From positions 62,001-126,000 of the forward strand of contig JAHLWZ010000253.1 of NCBI GenBank assembly GCA_020536535.1: a stretch of DNA of 64,000 nucleotides, written 5' to 3'. This document shows, one piece after another, positions 1 to 11,900 of this stretch (the first letter of the stretch is position 1; the number at the start of each line of letters is the position of its first letter). The position numbers and the translations under genes were made by a program. Source of the stretch: Pelomyxa schiedti (lineage: Eukaryota; Evosea; Pelobiontida; Pelomyxidae). The notes under the pieces were generated by a model. It saw nothing but the letters and a program-made list of their open reading frames with translations. It did no database searches and was not told where the DNA came from.

Positions 1-231
1 TCCGGAGCTAATTTTCTTGGCAAGTGCCTCGCTGCCAGACCCTGGGGTGTGGGGGCCCGGCACAGCCGGGCAGTGGCTTCGCTGGATCCAGCATTTTCCC
101 AAAGCAGTGCCCTCGTCATTGCGCAGTAGACGCCAATTTTGTGTTTCTAAAGAAAATGGCGCCACAATGGCCCTCAAGTTTTTCCTTTTTGTTTTCCTTT
201 TTCGTGTAGCCGCCCTCCTCCTACTTGGCTC
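1..231. other. 5' flank of the cyclin gene
   Basis: No convincing coding exon is seen. The last 70 bases before the cyclin start are T-rich and end in a TAG, as an intron 3' end would look, so a 5'-UTR intron is possible. The short open frames here have no family resemblance. Confidence 0.3.
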
Positions 232-2403
232 ATGTCTGCTTCCTCGACAGCAGACCCCAGCATTGTGTACGTCGTGGACCCTGGTACCGTTTCGGCGCCC
301 AACGGACCAAGCAACGGTACCTACACACAACAGCAACAGCAACAACAGCTCGTAGGAGCAGAGAACCAGCCGCAGCACGGCACCGGCGGCAAAAAGCAAC
401 GCAAGCTCACCATAACCAGCGTGGCGGCCAAGGCCCTGAGCTCCCTCTCGCTCAATTCCAACCCCAGGCCCAGCCGCGGTAGCAGCACCAAAAAGCACAG
501 ACACTCGGCCGCAAATATGCAACTGCAGCAGCAGGCTCAGCAGACGACCCACAACCAGCATCCTCAGTCTCAGCATCAGGCTCAAGCTCAAGCTCAAGCT
601 CAGTCTCAGGAACAACCTCTGGCGCAGGGAGGAGGAATTCCTCTGGCTGGGTCCAAGAGGCCGCCTCAGGAACCATCTGGGATTGAGACCTTGTGCTGTG
701 CTGCTACTTCTTCTTCTTCTTCTTCGCACCCCTTAATGGAAGGCGATGAGAGTCACCCAAAAGCACCAGCTCAGAAAAAACCTGTGAGTGTGGCTTATGT
801 GTCTCTTCCTCTGGGTCATTTATTGGGTGTTTGCTTGTGTGTGTATGTGGAGCTTTTAGTTTTTCTTATTCTCCCTGCTAATCTCAATCCCAATCCAATA
901 GAACACAAGTGCTCTCCTAAACTTACTGAATTCTCACCCAAAACCTGCACTTACTCTCGCCAGCTCTGTTGTTGTAAACAATCCACTTACATCCAGTGGA
1001 GCATTCTCTGGAAATCACTACAGTCCCGGTGAGGGCAGTGTGCCCTTTAACAAACTTGTTGTAGACACAACAAATCCGGCCGTAGTTCAAATTCACACTC
1101 CCCCACAGCAAGTACATCACCCAACCCCACTTGCACGTAAGTTTCTCTATGCTTTTTCTGATTATCTAACAATAGACTGGCAGGTCACCCTACCCACTAT
1201 GGTGGTATTCCAGATAGCAGACGTGCAGATCTTCCCCATTACGCCTATCAGAGGTGTTTATTGGAGAAGAGGGGTTGCGTGGAAGATATAGATGAAGGCG
1301 ATTGGGCCGACTCAATATTTGTTACAGACTACGTCTGTGAGGTGATGGATTACACCATGACGAAACAGGTACTTTTATCTCAGAGTTTTCCTTCTAAATT
1401 AGAGCAGATACTGGATAGAGTGGATCCCAATTATATGTCTCGTCAGCCACACATAAATGAGAGAATGCGCGAAATTCTCATTGATTGGCTGGTAACAATA
1501 AAGCACTTCTGTGCCACTTTGTTTCTCAACAACACAGAGTGCAGTCCATGCCAAGTTCAAACTTCTTCCTGAAACCCTATTTCTATCTATCTATATAATT
1601 GATAAATTCTTATCATGCAGACCAGTGCAGAGGTTTGTTACCAAAAACAAATAACAAAAAAATTTTCTTAATTCTGAGTAGACCGGACCTACAACTACTT
1701 GGTATAACGGCTCTTCTCATTGCTTCCAAGTTCGAGGAGATTTTTGCTATAGAAATTCAAGACCTGATTGTTATCTCAGAGAGTGCCTACTCCAGGCATA
1801 TGATTGTGCAAGTTGCTACACTAAACATTCATTCCATTTGGATAACCGAAGCATTGCCATAGATGGAGCAGGAAGTGTTGTCCGTTTTGCAGTTCAACCT
1901 CGCTGTTCCCTCTCCCTTGTTCTTCCTTCGCCGATTCAGCAAGGCAAGCCACGCTGAAAGTGACCAACATACCTACTCCAAGTATCTTGTGGAGATGAGC
2001 ACATTGGACTATGGGCTTCTTCAGTACACACCCTCTCAGGTGGCAGCTGCGGCAGTCTATCTTACTAGGAGGGTTTTCCACCTTCCCCATTCTTGGGTTT
2101 GTGCCACTCTCCCTTTTTTTTTATATAAAAAGGGTATTGTATTAACTCCAAGCAACTTCAGAATGACACTCTTCAGTATCACACATGCCACAGTGAGACG
2201 GAAATCATCCCAATTGCACGGGCCCTTGTTGCAACAGTCCGCAAGTTTGTTTACCTGTTTGTTTTTGTGTGCACCTAATTCCAATTGTGATTAGGTACAC
2301 GTGCACAGTTGATGCTGCGGGGATTGGCAAGGCCATCTTCAAGAAGTATTCCTCCCCTAGATTTTTCGAGGTCTCCACACTTGCCATTCCCAGTGACTTG
2401 TAA
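232..2403 (+). CDS. Mitotic (A/B-type) cyclin, nine exons
   Basis: Regulatory subunit that binds and activates a cyclin-dependent kinase for mitotic entry. The model is join(232..783, 902..1136, 1184..1368, 1408..1491, 1538..1632, 1682..1805, 1863..2096, 2162..2244, 2295..2403), 1701 nt, 566 residues, in frame throughout. The first about 270 residues are disordered, with a short polyQ tract and Gln/Ser-rich repeats. The cyclin box follows with MREILIDWL, the helix KFKLLPETLFLSIYIID and LLGITALLIASKFEEI. The second fold contains MEQEVLSVLQFNL and ends in KKYSSPRFFEV, typical of B-type cyclins. No clear RxxLxxxxN destruction box is visible in the N-terminus. Seven of the eight introns are 39-65 nt and the first is 118 nt. 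The second uses a distal AG (TGGCAG) and skips a nearer TAG. It could be classed as A- or B-type; the cyclin assignment itself is firm. Confidence 0.93.
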
Positions 2404-2910
2404 GGATATTTCTGGATGCAGTAATTTCGAGAACAGAGCAACACCCCCAACTGAAAAGACAAAAAAAAAAAACAAAATGCAATACAAAAAAAAAAAAGAA
2501 AGAAGGGGTGCTTGCAACAACACAAACAAGGTTTGAAGTAAATGGGCAACCAATTGTCAGCTTTAGCTGGGTGCCCCCTTTTTAGGCACTTTGAGATTCT
2601 CGCGGTTGTTCTGGCCAGAACCAATATCGTTCCAAGAGAAAAAAAAGCCATCTTGTACGTGGTTACAGTACATGCGGCGAAGGGACGCCGGCGGGTATTG
2701 ATATATTAGGTAGATCTAGAATTTAGATGAAGTGACTGGACCGAAGTGCTAATGCCTACCGATAGGCGATTTCCCTGCCAAAATAACTTTGACAGCTTAT
2801 AATCGTATCGTAAAACAACGCAGTGTTGATATTTGTTTTTTAATTAAAACACCCAACAGCAAGATCCTCCTTCTGTTCTGTTCCTTGTTTATTGCTTAGT
2901 CACTGGTACC
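2404..2910. other. Intergenic region, cyclin 3' flank and SPT 5' flank
   Basis: AT-rich with two runs of about 11-12 A at 2461-2500. No exon with recognisable family similarity was seen on either strand. Open frames on the minus strand here are shadows of the cyclin 3' exons. Confidence 0.4.
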
Positions 2911-5900
2911 ATGGAGCATAACGACGAGTTCACGGTCGGTTGTTACCCGCAGATCCACAAGTACATCGGCATCTCGCCCCACTCTTTGTGCGGCTACATG
3001 TGGATGTTTTCAAAGGCCGTATGTACGGACATGTGGCAGTATTTGTGGAACAAGGCGACCGGTAGTGAAGCCGCGCATCTTTACATGCTTTCTGGATGGA
3101 ATGCTTTTTGGACCAGGAGGATCTACACCTTCGTCGAGGACGCCTTCAATAGACCAATTTTTGGTGCTCCTTCATCATGGATCGATGTCATGGAGAGGAA
3201 AGTTGACCAACAGTCCAGCCGTCTTGTTCCTGCAAAATATATGTACGAGAAAATTCTTATGTAATAGCTTTGTACTCACACTGTGCAGTCGAAGATGCCT
3301 GAATCTAGGTTCGTATAACTACCTTGGATTCGGTGGTCCCCATCCTACAATTGGGCCCCAGCTTCAGGCCGTTCTTTTGAAATGCGGTCCCTCTATGCGT
3401 GCGTGCGAGTGTTTAGTTTGAAAACATTAACTTTCCCATGCAGCTGGTTTTGCCCTGCAAAACGGAATAAGTCTTGAACAACGACGGGCCGAGCAAATGA
3501 TGGCTGAATTCTTGTTGAAGGAAGATGCAATAATTTTACCTATGGGCTTTGCTACCAACAGTACAATTATTCCCTGTCTTGTGGGACCAGGGTGTCTAGT
3601 CATTTCCGACTCTTTGAACCACGCTTCAATCATTACTGGTGTTCGCCTTTCTGGTGCTAAAGCGGCTGTGTTCAAACACAATGACATGGATAGCCTTGAA
3701 ACACTCTTATGTGAAGCTGTACATTGTGGTAATTTTGTCTTTCAAGTCTTAATCCCCGTTAATGTTGTCACTACAGAAAAACCTTGGAAGAAGATTTTGA
3801 TTATTGTGGAGGGCATTTATAGTATGGAGGGGGAGCTTACCAATCTTCCTGAAGTCGTTCAACTGAAAAACAAATACGGTGCCTATCTTTATGTTGACGA
3901 GGCCCACTCCATTGGGGGTGTTGGACCAACTGGAAGGGGAGTTTGTGACCACTTCTCAATCTCAATGACTGATGTTGATATTTTGATGGGTAAACCCTAC
4001 TTTCTTATATTTGGATACCTGACCGATCCGCGTAGGTACATTCACCAAATCATTTGCGTCATGCGGTGGGTACATTGCTAGTACAGCATCTGTGATTTCT
4101 CATCTTCGAACAACCTGCTTTGCCTCAGTATATGGTGCAAGCATGTCCCCTGTTTGTGCGAGACAAATCATTGCTGCTCTTCAATTGATGCAATCGCCTG
4201 AGGGGCTGCACCGCCTTACTCAACTGAGGGATAATAGCTTGGTTCTACACCAGGGTAACTTTATTTGGCTCCGAAAGCTAGCCATTTAATCGTTCTTAGG
4301 TCTCAGGGAGATGGGGTGTTCTATGCTCGGACCAGAGGGTGTTCCAGTTGTACCGATGTTTTTATACCATCCAAACAAGATTGCCGACTTCTCAAGGGAA
4401 TGCTTCAAGAGGCATCTTGCGGTGGTTACTGTTGGCTACCCTGCCACTTCCGTTCTAGATTCTCGGTACCGCATCATATTTCCCTTTTTCCCATCTTATA
4501 ACGTTGTAGAGTGAGGTTCTGTGTTTCTGCCGCTCACACTGCTGATGACATTAAGTTTGCACTGGCCTCCCTGAAGGAAGTAATCGAAATCTGTGGCGTG
4601 GACTACGCCCATACACACGCAACTTCGGAGCATCAATTCACAAAAGCTTCAGGTATCTTTTTGCTTTTCCCCAAGTAGAGCTGACAATAGATGGCAGGCA
4701 AAGTAGACCCCATAATTGCAAGTAAACCAGTAACGTATCATCCACAACCATTGGCTCCTCTTACTGAAACTCCCTTTCAACCCCGGGTCTTCAACCCAGA
4801 GTCCATGCCGATCATGCTTTCTTCGTATGACAGCTCCCTTTTCCCTCTTCAATTGTAACGATGACTTAAGATTCAATTTCCTTGGACTCCTACAGTCCTC
4901 AGAGCTAAAAGCTGCCGCAGCTGAAGTTTTGGCTGAAGTTGGGTGTGGGTCATGTGGACCGAGAGGTTTTTACGGTACTACACGGTTCCACCTTGAATTG
5001 GAACACCAGTTGGCCAATTTCCATCAAACAGAGTCAGCAATTGCTTATTCCTATGCTAATGCCACTATGACCAGTGTGGTACCTGCATTTGCTCAAGCCG
5101 GCGATTTTGTTGTGTGGGATGATGGTGCTGGCTTTGGAATCCAAAGCGGTTTGAGACTCTCACGTGCCAAAGCCATACCTTTTGCACATAACGACATTCA
5201 AAACCTTGAGGAGGTTCTTACTCTCCTGGAACGTGATCCGGCCTTCCCAAATGCAAGGGCTCGTTACCTTATTGTGGAGGGACTCTATACCAACTCTGGA
5301 GATATTGCTCCTTTACCCGACCTTATTCGCTTGCGCGATGCTCATCGCATGAAGCTGATAATAGACGAGTCTCTTTCTATTGGAACCCTTGGCAAGACTG
5401 GTCATGGCCTAACAGAGCACTACGGGCTTCCAACGTCAGCCGTTGATCTCATTGTTGGGTCTCTTGAAGGGTCTATGTGCAGTCAAGGTGGATATTGTGT
5501 ATGCACTAATGCAGAAGCCGCCTACCAAGTTCTTAACGCTAGTTCCTACTGTTTCTCTGCTTCTGCCCCTCCTTTCTCCTGTGCGGCTGCCTGTGCGGCA
5601 CTAGACGTGATTCGCAGAGACGGCACTGCACTGATAGGCCGACTCCAAGAGAATATTTCCCTCCTGCGTAATTTGCTAGCTGCCAGGTGCCCAATGTTAG
5701 TTGCCCAAGGCCATGAGAAATCCCCAGTCTTCCACCTTCGCCCTGCCCCAGGCGTTGTAGAAGCAAGTGGGTGTGAGCTTGACTCCGAGTTCCTCAAGCG
5801 AGTTAGCCAGATTGCCTGGGACCACGGAGTTGCAGTTGGTGTTCACGCTCAGTCACCACAGTTTGTTGTTGAAGGTCTTACACCAAGCCTTATGGTATGC

Positions 5901-5975
5901 GCGTCTGTAGACCACACCCCGGAGCAACTCGAACAGGCAGTTCAGGTACTTGCTATGGCTTGCAGCAAATCGTGA
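2911..5975 (+). CDS. Serine palmitoyltransferase, LCB2 and LCB1 subunits, probably one fused polypeptide
   Basis: Condenses L-serine with palmitoyl-CoA to 3-ketosphinganine, the first step of sphingolipid synthesis at the ER. The model is join(2911..3242, 3289..3398, 3444..3728, 3777..3989, 4036..4254, 4300..4465, 4510..4652, 4698..4824, 4871..5975), 2700 nt, 899 residues. The first half is LCB2: RCLNLGSYNYLGF, the PLP-site DEAHSIG and the Schiff-base lysine in GTFTKSF. The second half is LCB1: FNFLGLL, CGPRGFYGT and DESLSIG, with GSLEGSM in place of the lysine loop, as expected for the non-catalytic subunit. Read separately, LCB2 would stop at 4676-4678 and LCB1 would begin at the ATG at 4691, only 12 nt later. 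Removing a 45-nt GT-AG intron (4653-4697) joins the halves in frame. The LCB1 half lacks the N-terminal membrane segment of stand-alone LCB1. Subunit identities are firm; the fusion is inferred. Confidence 0.9.
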
Positions 5976-6064
5976 GACAAAACCCCGTTTTTTTGTACAA
6001 AGAAAATTTTGTAAAGGCCAACCTTCCTTTTTGTTTACGACACTTTCCCCTTTTTGGCTTCTGT

Positions 6065-8163
6065 TTATTCCGCATCCATGTTTTGTGAGCTACACGGGGG
6101 AGATCTGGGGCCTGGTCTAGTCTCCGTGCCGTATTCGTCTACTACGGCAGAGAACAGGAGGCGAAGGTCGTCGTTGTGCTCTGCAATTGTACGCAAGGAC
6201 TCCAGAATGTCAGACCTACCTTGTAGGTAACCCGGGTGAATTGAAAGAATTTTCCTGCATGCCTGTCATTGACAGCGTTATCTACACCGAAGTATCAGGG
6301 AATCAGTGCTTACCAAAAGTATGATGGTTGACATCTTTGGGTATTTGCGTCCTAGGGCAAAGAAACTATCCCACACTCCCAATGAGAGAATATGGCTGTA
6401 ATATACGAGGATAGTAGTTACTCAATTCAGTGCATCACAAGAAAATTCGTACTCCGTGATATCGGGAGCGCCGGACTCAATTGAATTGCACACAACCCAG
6501 CATGCCTCTTTGCGAACCTTCATTTTGTCCGCCTTCAGGTTATGTATCACAGTGGTTAAGCAGCCGCTGTTGAAAAGGGTCCGCACTTGTTCGCTGTTAA
6601 ACGATGAGTTTCTGATCGGTAAACACATACAAGTTACCTAGACCCAGCGGCCACATTGGACAGCTAAACGATTAAGAAAAAGTTATGGCAAAAGGAACTG
6701 GGTACACACAAAGAAGCAAGTTGCTGTCCGTACAACGGTTTTGCGACTTTTGAGCCTTATTGTAAACGTGGATAGTTAATTTTAAGGTACTCTACGTTAT
6801 TTTTCAGTTTAGGGACATACAAATGGTCACAGACTTGCAAAACATTTGCCTCAAGAAGAGCCTTGTCAAAACTAAGAAACAAAGCCTTATCTCTCAAAAA
6901 TAACCTGAGTTTGCGCATCACTGAAGGTTTTTAAGAAACACAAAAGAAATTAAAAAGGTACATACTTCCCAGCACCGATGTGGTGCAAGGCCTTAAAAGT
7001 GGGCACCTGTACATTCGCGTCATCTATCTGTGACTTCTTTAGGGGGAAAACAACGAGAATTGCATTACAGTCAGTACATGAATCAATACAGGAACCAGCC
7101 CTGCAGAAAGTATTGGGTCAATAAACCTATGGGAGCGGCACAGATATGATATCGCCCTACAGACAGCAAAATGACTAGTTGAAAATAATTCTCTTGGAAC
7201 CATGCAGCATTACTGATCACATCATTGTTGTTGCTATGGAAAAGAGCGATGAGCGTTGGGAAGACCCCTGCAGAAGTGCCAGCTGCTAATTGGAGGTAAG
7301 ATGAAGTGCTAGTTACAACGTTTGCAGTACTTGGCATAAACAACGAAACACTGGGACGCGGCTTGGCTCTACATAGATTGGCCAAGGCCCAACTCTGAAG
7401 TTACATAAAGGTAAAAGAAAGACATAGTAGGCTAGAAGTACCGCAGTCTTTAGAAAAGGAGGTTTGTCTGAGAACCTCTCTATCGCGGAAATAAGAGCCG
7501 GCAGGAAACCTTGGTCAACAACAAGGTCCCGGATCACATGACCATCCCCACACAAATTTCCAACTGCCCATATGGCCTTTGTATTCCATTGTTGGCCTAT
7601 ACCGACTCAAAAATGACATACTTGGGAACATATATCCATATTAGTACTGGACACAAGAGCAATCAACGGTGGGATAATGCCCATATCAACCGTAGCTTTT
7701 GGATGCGCCGAGTGCTTGCTGCCACAAACTACCAACAAATAAGCTCGAATTAAGTAACGGGCAATGACTATTTGTCAGTGCCCATAGTGATTCAAATTGC
7801 AAGCAGGGACTGTCTGTCTGAAACGAACGTTTTATTCAGGTTACATAAACAAAGTCTCAAACCATCCAGAGAAACTGAATGAGCCTAGGCACCACGCCAC
7901 TGCCCAGGATTTCGTCAATAGGTGGTTCTGGTCGGGAGCTTAGACGTACCATCGCATAGCACCGCATCACATGAATCGAATATACAACAACAAAAGAAGA
8001 GGAGTGGCAACAAGACCCAACTGTGCCTTATGCTCAACCATCGCCGCAGTTCACAAGTCGCCGAGACAACAGTAGACGCCTTTTCATTGGACATTACTGC
8101 TTCCACGGCGGCGGCAACACTCGTCGTTGGAACCAGTTCGTCGCTCACGGTAACTGCTGTCAT
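6065..8163 (-). CDS. Importin alpha (karyopherin alpha), armadillo-repeat NLS receptor
   Basis: Binds classical nuclear localisation signals and hands cargo to importin beta. Exons read from 8163 down to a TAA at 6065-6067. Armadillo motifs with the NLS-binding Trp/Asn pairs are visible: LWALTN, AIWAVGNLCGDG, SWALANLCRAKPRPS and a later VRKEACWVVCN. The repeat-one motif EPPIDEILGSGVVPRL and a C-terminal DILESLRTIAEHND also match the family. The first exon (start at 8163) goes straight into the region before repeat one and contains no arginine/lysine-rich importin-beta-binding segment. The DNA just upstream (from about 8180) is a dispersed repeat. A 5' exon could have been missed, or the repeat insertion may have removed it. 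Introns are short; exact boundaries in the 6630-7080 stretch are uncertain. Confidence 0.85.
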
Positions 8164-8179
8164 TGTTTCTTTGAAGAAG

Positions 8180-8690
8180 TTTTTGCCAACATTGCTGTTT
8201 CTTTACAGCTGAAATTGAAACTGTGACAGCTGTTCGGTTTTTTGTTCTGCGTCCCGTTGCATCGTGAATCGGCCCCGCACGCGCAAAAAAACTTGTACGA
8301 GTATTGGTATTGCCACACTCAGAAGACAATCCCTGAAACCGAAAAATTTTATAGATCGATAATTTCAACTCTGTCCTGTTCGAGATTGAGGCAATTTTCC
8401 CACAATTCATCAGTGGCGACAAAGGAACGGCACTTTGGCCGGGAGCTCCGACAATTATTTTATGGGGAAGAGAGGAGATTAGAGAGGGGAGGGGGAGGAC
8501 GGGTGGGTCGAGGACTACCTTCCTGCCTGCACCTTCAGTACCCTCTCCATTGCCGTATCACCTTCCCCTATAGAGTAATAGAAACACACGCCAACCACAA
8601 AACAAACATTTTTTTTGCTTTGTTTTTGCTAAACGATGAGCGAGCCGGTGTTGATGAGGGAGCTACGGGCGCAGGGCGAGCTGTACGAAA
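8180..8690 (+). repeat. Dispersed repeat block F, copy 1 (promoter plus first codons of the 52-kb gene)
   Basis: About 510 bp nearly identical, with small indels, to about 51610-52115. Both copies share the sequence before a GGTTTTTTGTTCTGCG segment, a purine-rich GGAGATTAGAGAGGGGAGGG-like tract, a CCTGCACCTTCAGTACCC-like tract, a T-run, and then an ATG with the same first codons. It ends abruptly at about 8690. It lies directly upstream of the importin alpha start. Confidence 0.8.
8636..8689 (+). pseudogene. Truncated 5' end of the coiled-coil gene found intact at 52060
   Basis: The ATG at 8636 is followed by codons for MSEPVLMRELRAQGELYE, identical to the start of the gene at 52060. Similarity then stops and the frame runs into unrelated repeat sequence (stop at about 8725). 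It is therefore a promoter plus about 18 codons carried on the duplicated segment, not a functional gene. Confidence 0.75.
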
Positions 8691-8959
8691 GGCGATTTGG
8701 CCTCTTGACCCCTGTGGCAAAGGGTGATGAATAAGGTTACAGCACCACAATCCTCAAAGCAAGCTTCTCTTTCAGCGCAAGTGATCTCCCTGCCTGCACC
8801 TTCAGTACCCTCTCCATTGCCGCCTCTCCTTCCCCATTGAAGAAAAAATAGAAGCACACCCCAGCCAACCACAAAACATTGAAACAACCAAAACTTTTTT
8901 TCACTGTAACAGAAGCCTGTTTTTTTATGTTCGGGAACCTTGAGGTGGAGGTGGGGTAC

Positions 8960-11900
8960 TCATCTTTGGGTTGGTGGTGGTTGTGTGTGTCCTGGGGACT
9001 TTGGGTGGGGGCCTGTTGGTGCTGCGGCGTTCGTGTCGTTGGAACTGTCAGTGTTGGTCTCTAAGACCTGAGCCGGGGTACCCTCGGTCACGTACTTCAT
9101 TGGATCATCACTGCGATCGCGTTGGTTGGTAGCAATTGTGGAGGTGGTGGCGGCGGGCTGAGGTTGCTGGATAAAGAAAGGAAGTGGGGGTACAAGGAAC
9201 GTGTTTGGTCCTTCAACTACTCTCGCACTGCTGTGCACGTGGTTTGTGTTGGAAGCTGTGGCTGTGGTGGTGGATTTCTCGTTACCGTGGGGACCTCCAT
9301 AATGATGGTGAAGGCCGATGGATGAGGGGGGAAGTGACTCTGGACGAACAGCTTCCGGAACCAGTGATTGGTTTTTCCTTTTCCGGAGTAAATTGCGGTC
9401 ACGGCTTTGCTTCTTCACAGGGGCTGGAGATGGTGTAGCCATCATGCTGGCGGGACTGGGGCTCTGATTCAACGGCCACTGATTCTGAGGAATCAAGTAA
9501 TCAGCACGCCCATTGCCCATTGCGCTGGGTGATCCCTCCTCTCTTTGAGGGACACCCTTGTAATGATGAACTTTACGGTGGAATGCCTCGACACCTCCTT
9601 GATTGGGGTGCTTGGAAAGCAACTCTTCGCCAGCGTGAGGTAGAAATTCACGCAACACACGAGCAATGGTTTCAGAGGAACATGACATCACAAGCCAGTC
9701 AAAAAGAGATGGCAAGTCCCTGGTGCCATCCATGCTGAAAAATTTTCCAGATACACTCAAGTCGACAAAGACTGCCTCATAAAGCATCTTGACAGTAATC
9801 TTATTGCCCACATACTCAGCAACAGCTCCGCCAAGTTTGTCATTGATTGTACTCAGCAGGTAAAGCGTGACTGGCCACGTGCTGTCTTGAACTTTGTAAA
9901 GTGCCAAAATCATATCGCGAACGTGGAACATCTGGGCCAAGGCAGTCAACACCGCCTGTAGTGTGAAGATGTGTTTGTTCAACTTTTTGTATCCAATGGG
10001 ACAGTGAACCGTGCCACCCTTTTTGGTCGATTCAGGCCTCAATCTTAAAATGCCTTCAAACAGGAGGATGGGGTATTGAACCACATCTTTAGAAAAGAGG
10101 TCGTTGAAAGATAACCACTCGAGTGCATCCCTGCTGCACCCCTTCTGAATCAGATACCTCACTGCAGCGTTCATCTTGAATTTCCCAGTTCTGATTTGGT
10201 CTCTCAGAAAGGGCAGCAAAGCATCGGCAACTCCCAGTGGTGTCTCTGGTGGTTTATTTCGTGTGGGCACCAAGTAATGCTGCTGAACTGAAATCGATGA
10301 CAACGCACTGTTTGGGAGGCCGATGAAGTCTTCATAGGCGCGGTGGAAGTGCTCAGGAGGTGGTGTCAATGCTTTGACAAGCAAATCAGACAAGAGCGTT
10401 GCATTGATTACGGCCTTGAAGTCGGGGTGGTTGACCAACGACCGGAAGATGGCAACATTTTTCGATTCACACACCAATTTAAGGGTTTCTTCCAACCAGA
10501 CTCGCAACCTGTCGGTGCTCCATGGTAACCTTTGACAAAGCAAGAGAATTTCATCGAACATATCCGTTGCTTCATCAGTGTGGTGCCTTGCAACGTATCC
10601 CAAGATGGTGGGGAGGGTTCGTTGGACTTCTTCATCACCTTGGCTGAAATCAGCGCTCACAAGTATTTTCACGATTCCCCACATCGCGGAGAGTGAGGCA
10701 GCCTTTAGAACCATCGATTTTCCGAACTGCGGCCATCCTTGCCGTACGAACTCTGGAGGGTCTGGTTCAGTGCCCCATCGCGAGGGCTCCGACTCGAACA
10801 GCTCTTGTACAACCTTCTTGGTTGCGATGAAGTTCTCAGTGGTGGTGCATGCAGCCCTGAGAAGGATGGTGCTGAAATTTTTTCTGTTGTGACGCAAACC
10901 CTCCCTGTTCGGCACTGCATTGAGGAACACCTTGCACAGCTCCGGGTGGCCTCCTGACACTGCGTGGCAGAACGCATTGGTACACAATCTGCGAGTCTCT
11001 TCGTTGTAAAGGATCTGTGTGCTTGGTGGAGCCTTCTGCAGAATGGCTTCCACCACTGGCACGGCTCCTGTCGCACTCGCGACTTCCAGCAAATCTTTGG
11101 CCTTGATTTTGTCATCCATTGGTGTTCTGAAAACGAGGAACTCGACCAGATCCCTCATCAGTGCCCCGTAACACCCGAGTGTCCCCTTGTCATCTCCTCG
11201 TCTTACTGCCATCATGCACTGCTGTATCGCTGTGGAAATTCCCATGCACACGGCAACGCAGAGGTTCCTGTTGTTTGGCTTCCATTCTCGGCTCAGAATA
11301 CTAATCATCACTGTGGAGCCTGTTGCGCGCGGGACAACGACACCGTTGCCAGTGCTGTTGCTGCTGCTGCTGTTGTTTTCATCAGAACAAATGATGGCTT
11401 GCGGTAATTGCAATGGAATTGCTCCTGGCATAACGAACTTGGCCCACTCTTCGGCAAACCGATATTGAGCATGTGCCAGGGCATATTCAAAGGCACCTGA
11501 AAGAAGACAGAGAAATTGGCCATGAAATTAGTGTTGAGATGGGATGTCAGGGGATACACAACAAATAAAAACAAGGAAAAGAAGAAGAACAGAGACACAG
11601 TCAAACAAACCTGGTGTTGATCCAGGGAAACAGTGAAACCGGTTTTGGAACTTCGTGAGATATTCAGTTGCCAGTCTGGGAGTGCCGCAAGCAGCACACA
11701 CGTTTATCCTGTTCGTGATGCTCCCAACTCTGTTTTTGAGCCACTTGCGGGCCTTTTTCCGTCCCCAGGGGTGGTAAACCTCAGCCATCCTCACAACGAA
11801 CTCCGTTTCAGGTTTGTCAAAATGCTTCAGGTGCCCAATGACAATGTCCGTCCTCCACCGATTAGAGCCCCTTTTCCTTTTGCAGTTGCAGAAAGCACAA

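Noticed and set aside
1369-1402. Possible 34-nt intron in the cyclin gene
   Set aside because: It would shift the frame; ending it at the next AG (1407) gives 39 nt and a correct cyclin box.
8242-8727. 161-codon plus-strand frame
   Set aside because: Lies in the duplicated repeat block; the other copy differs by frame-changing indels, so it is not a conserved protein.
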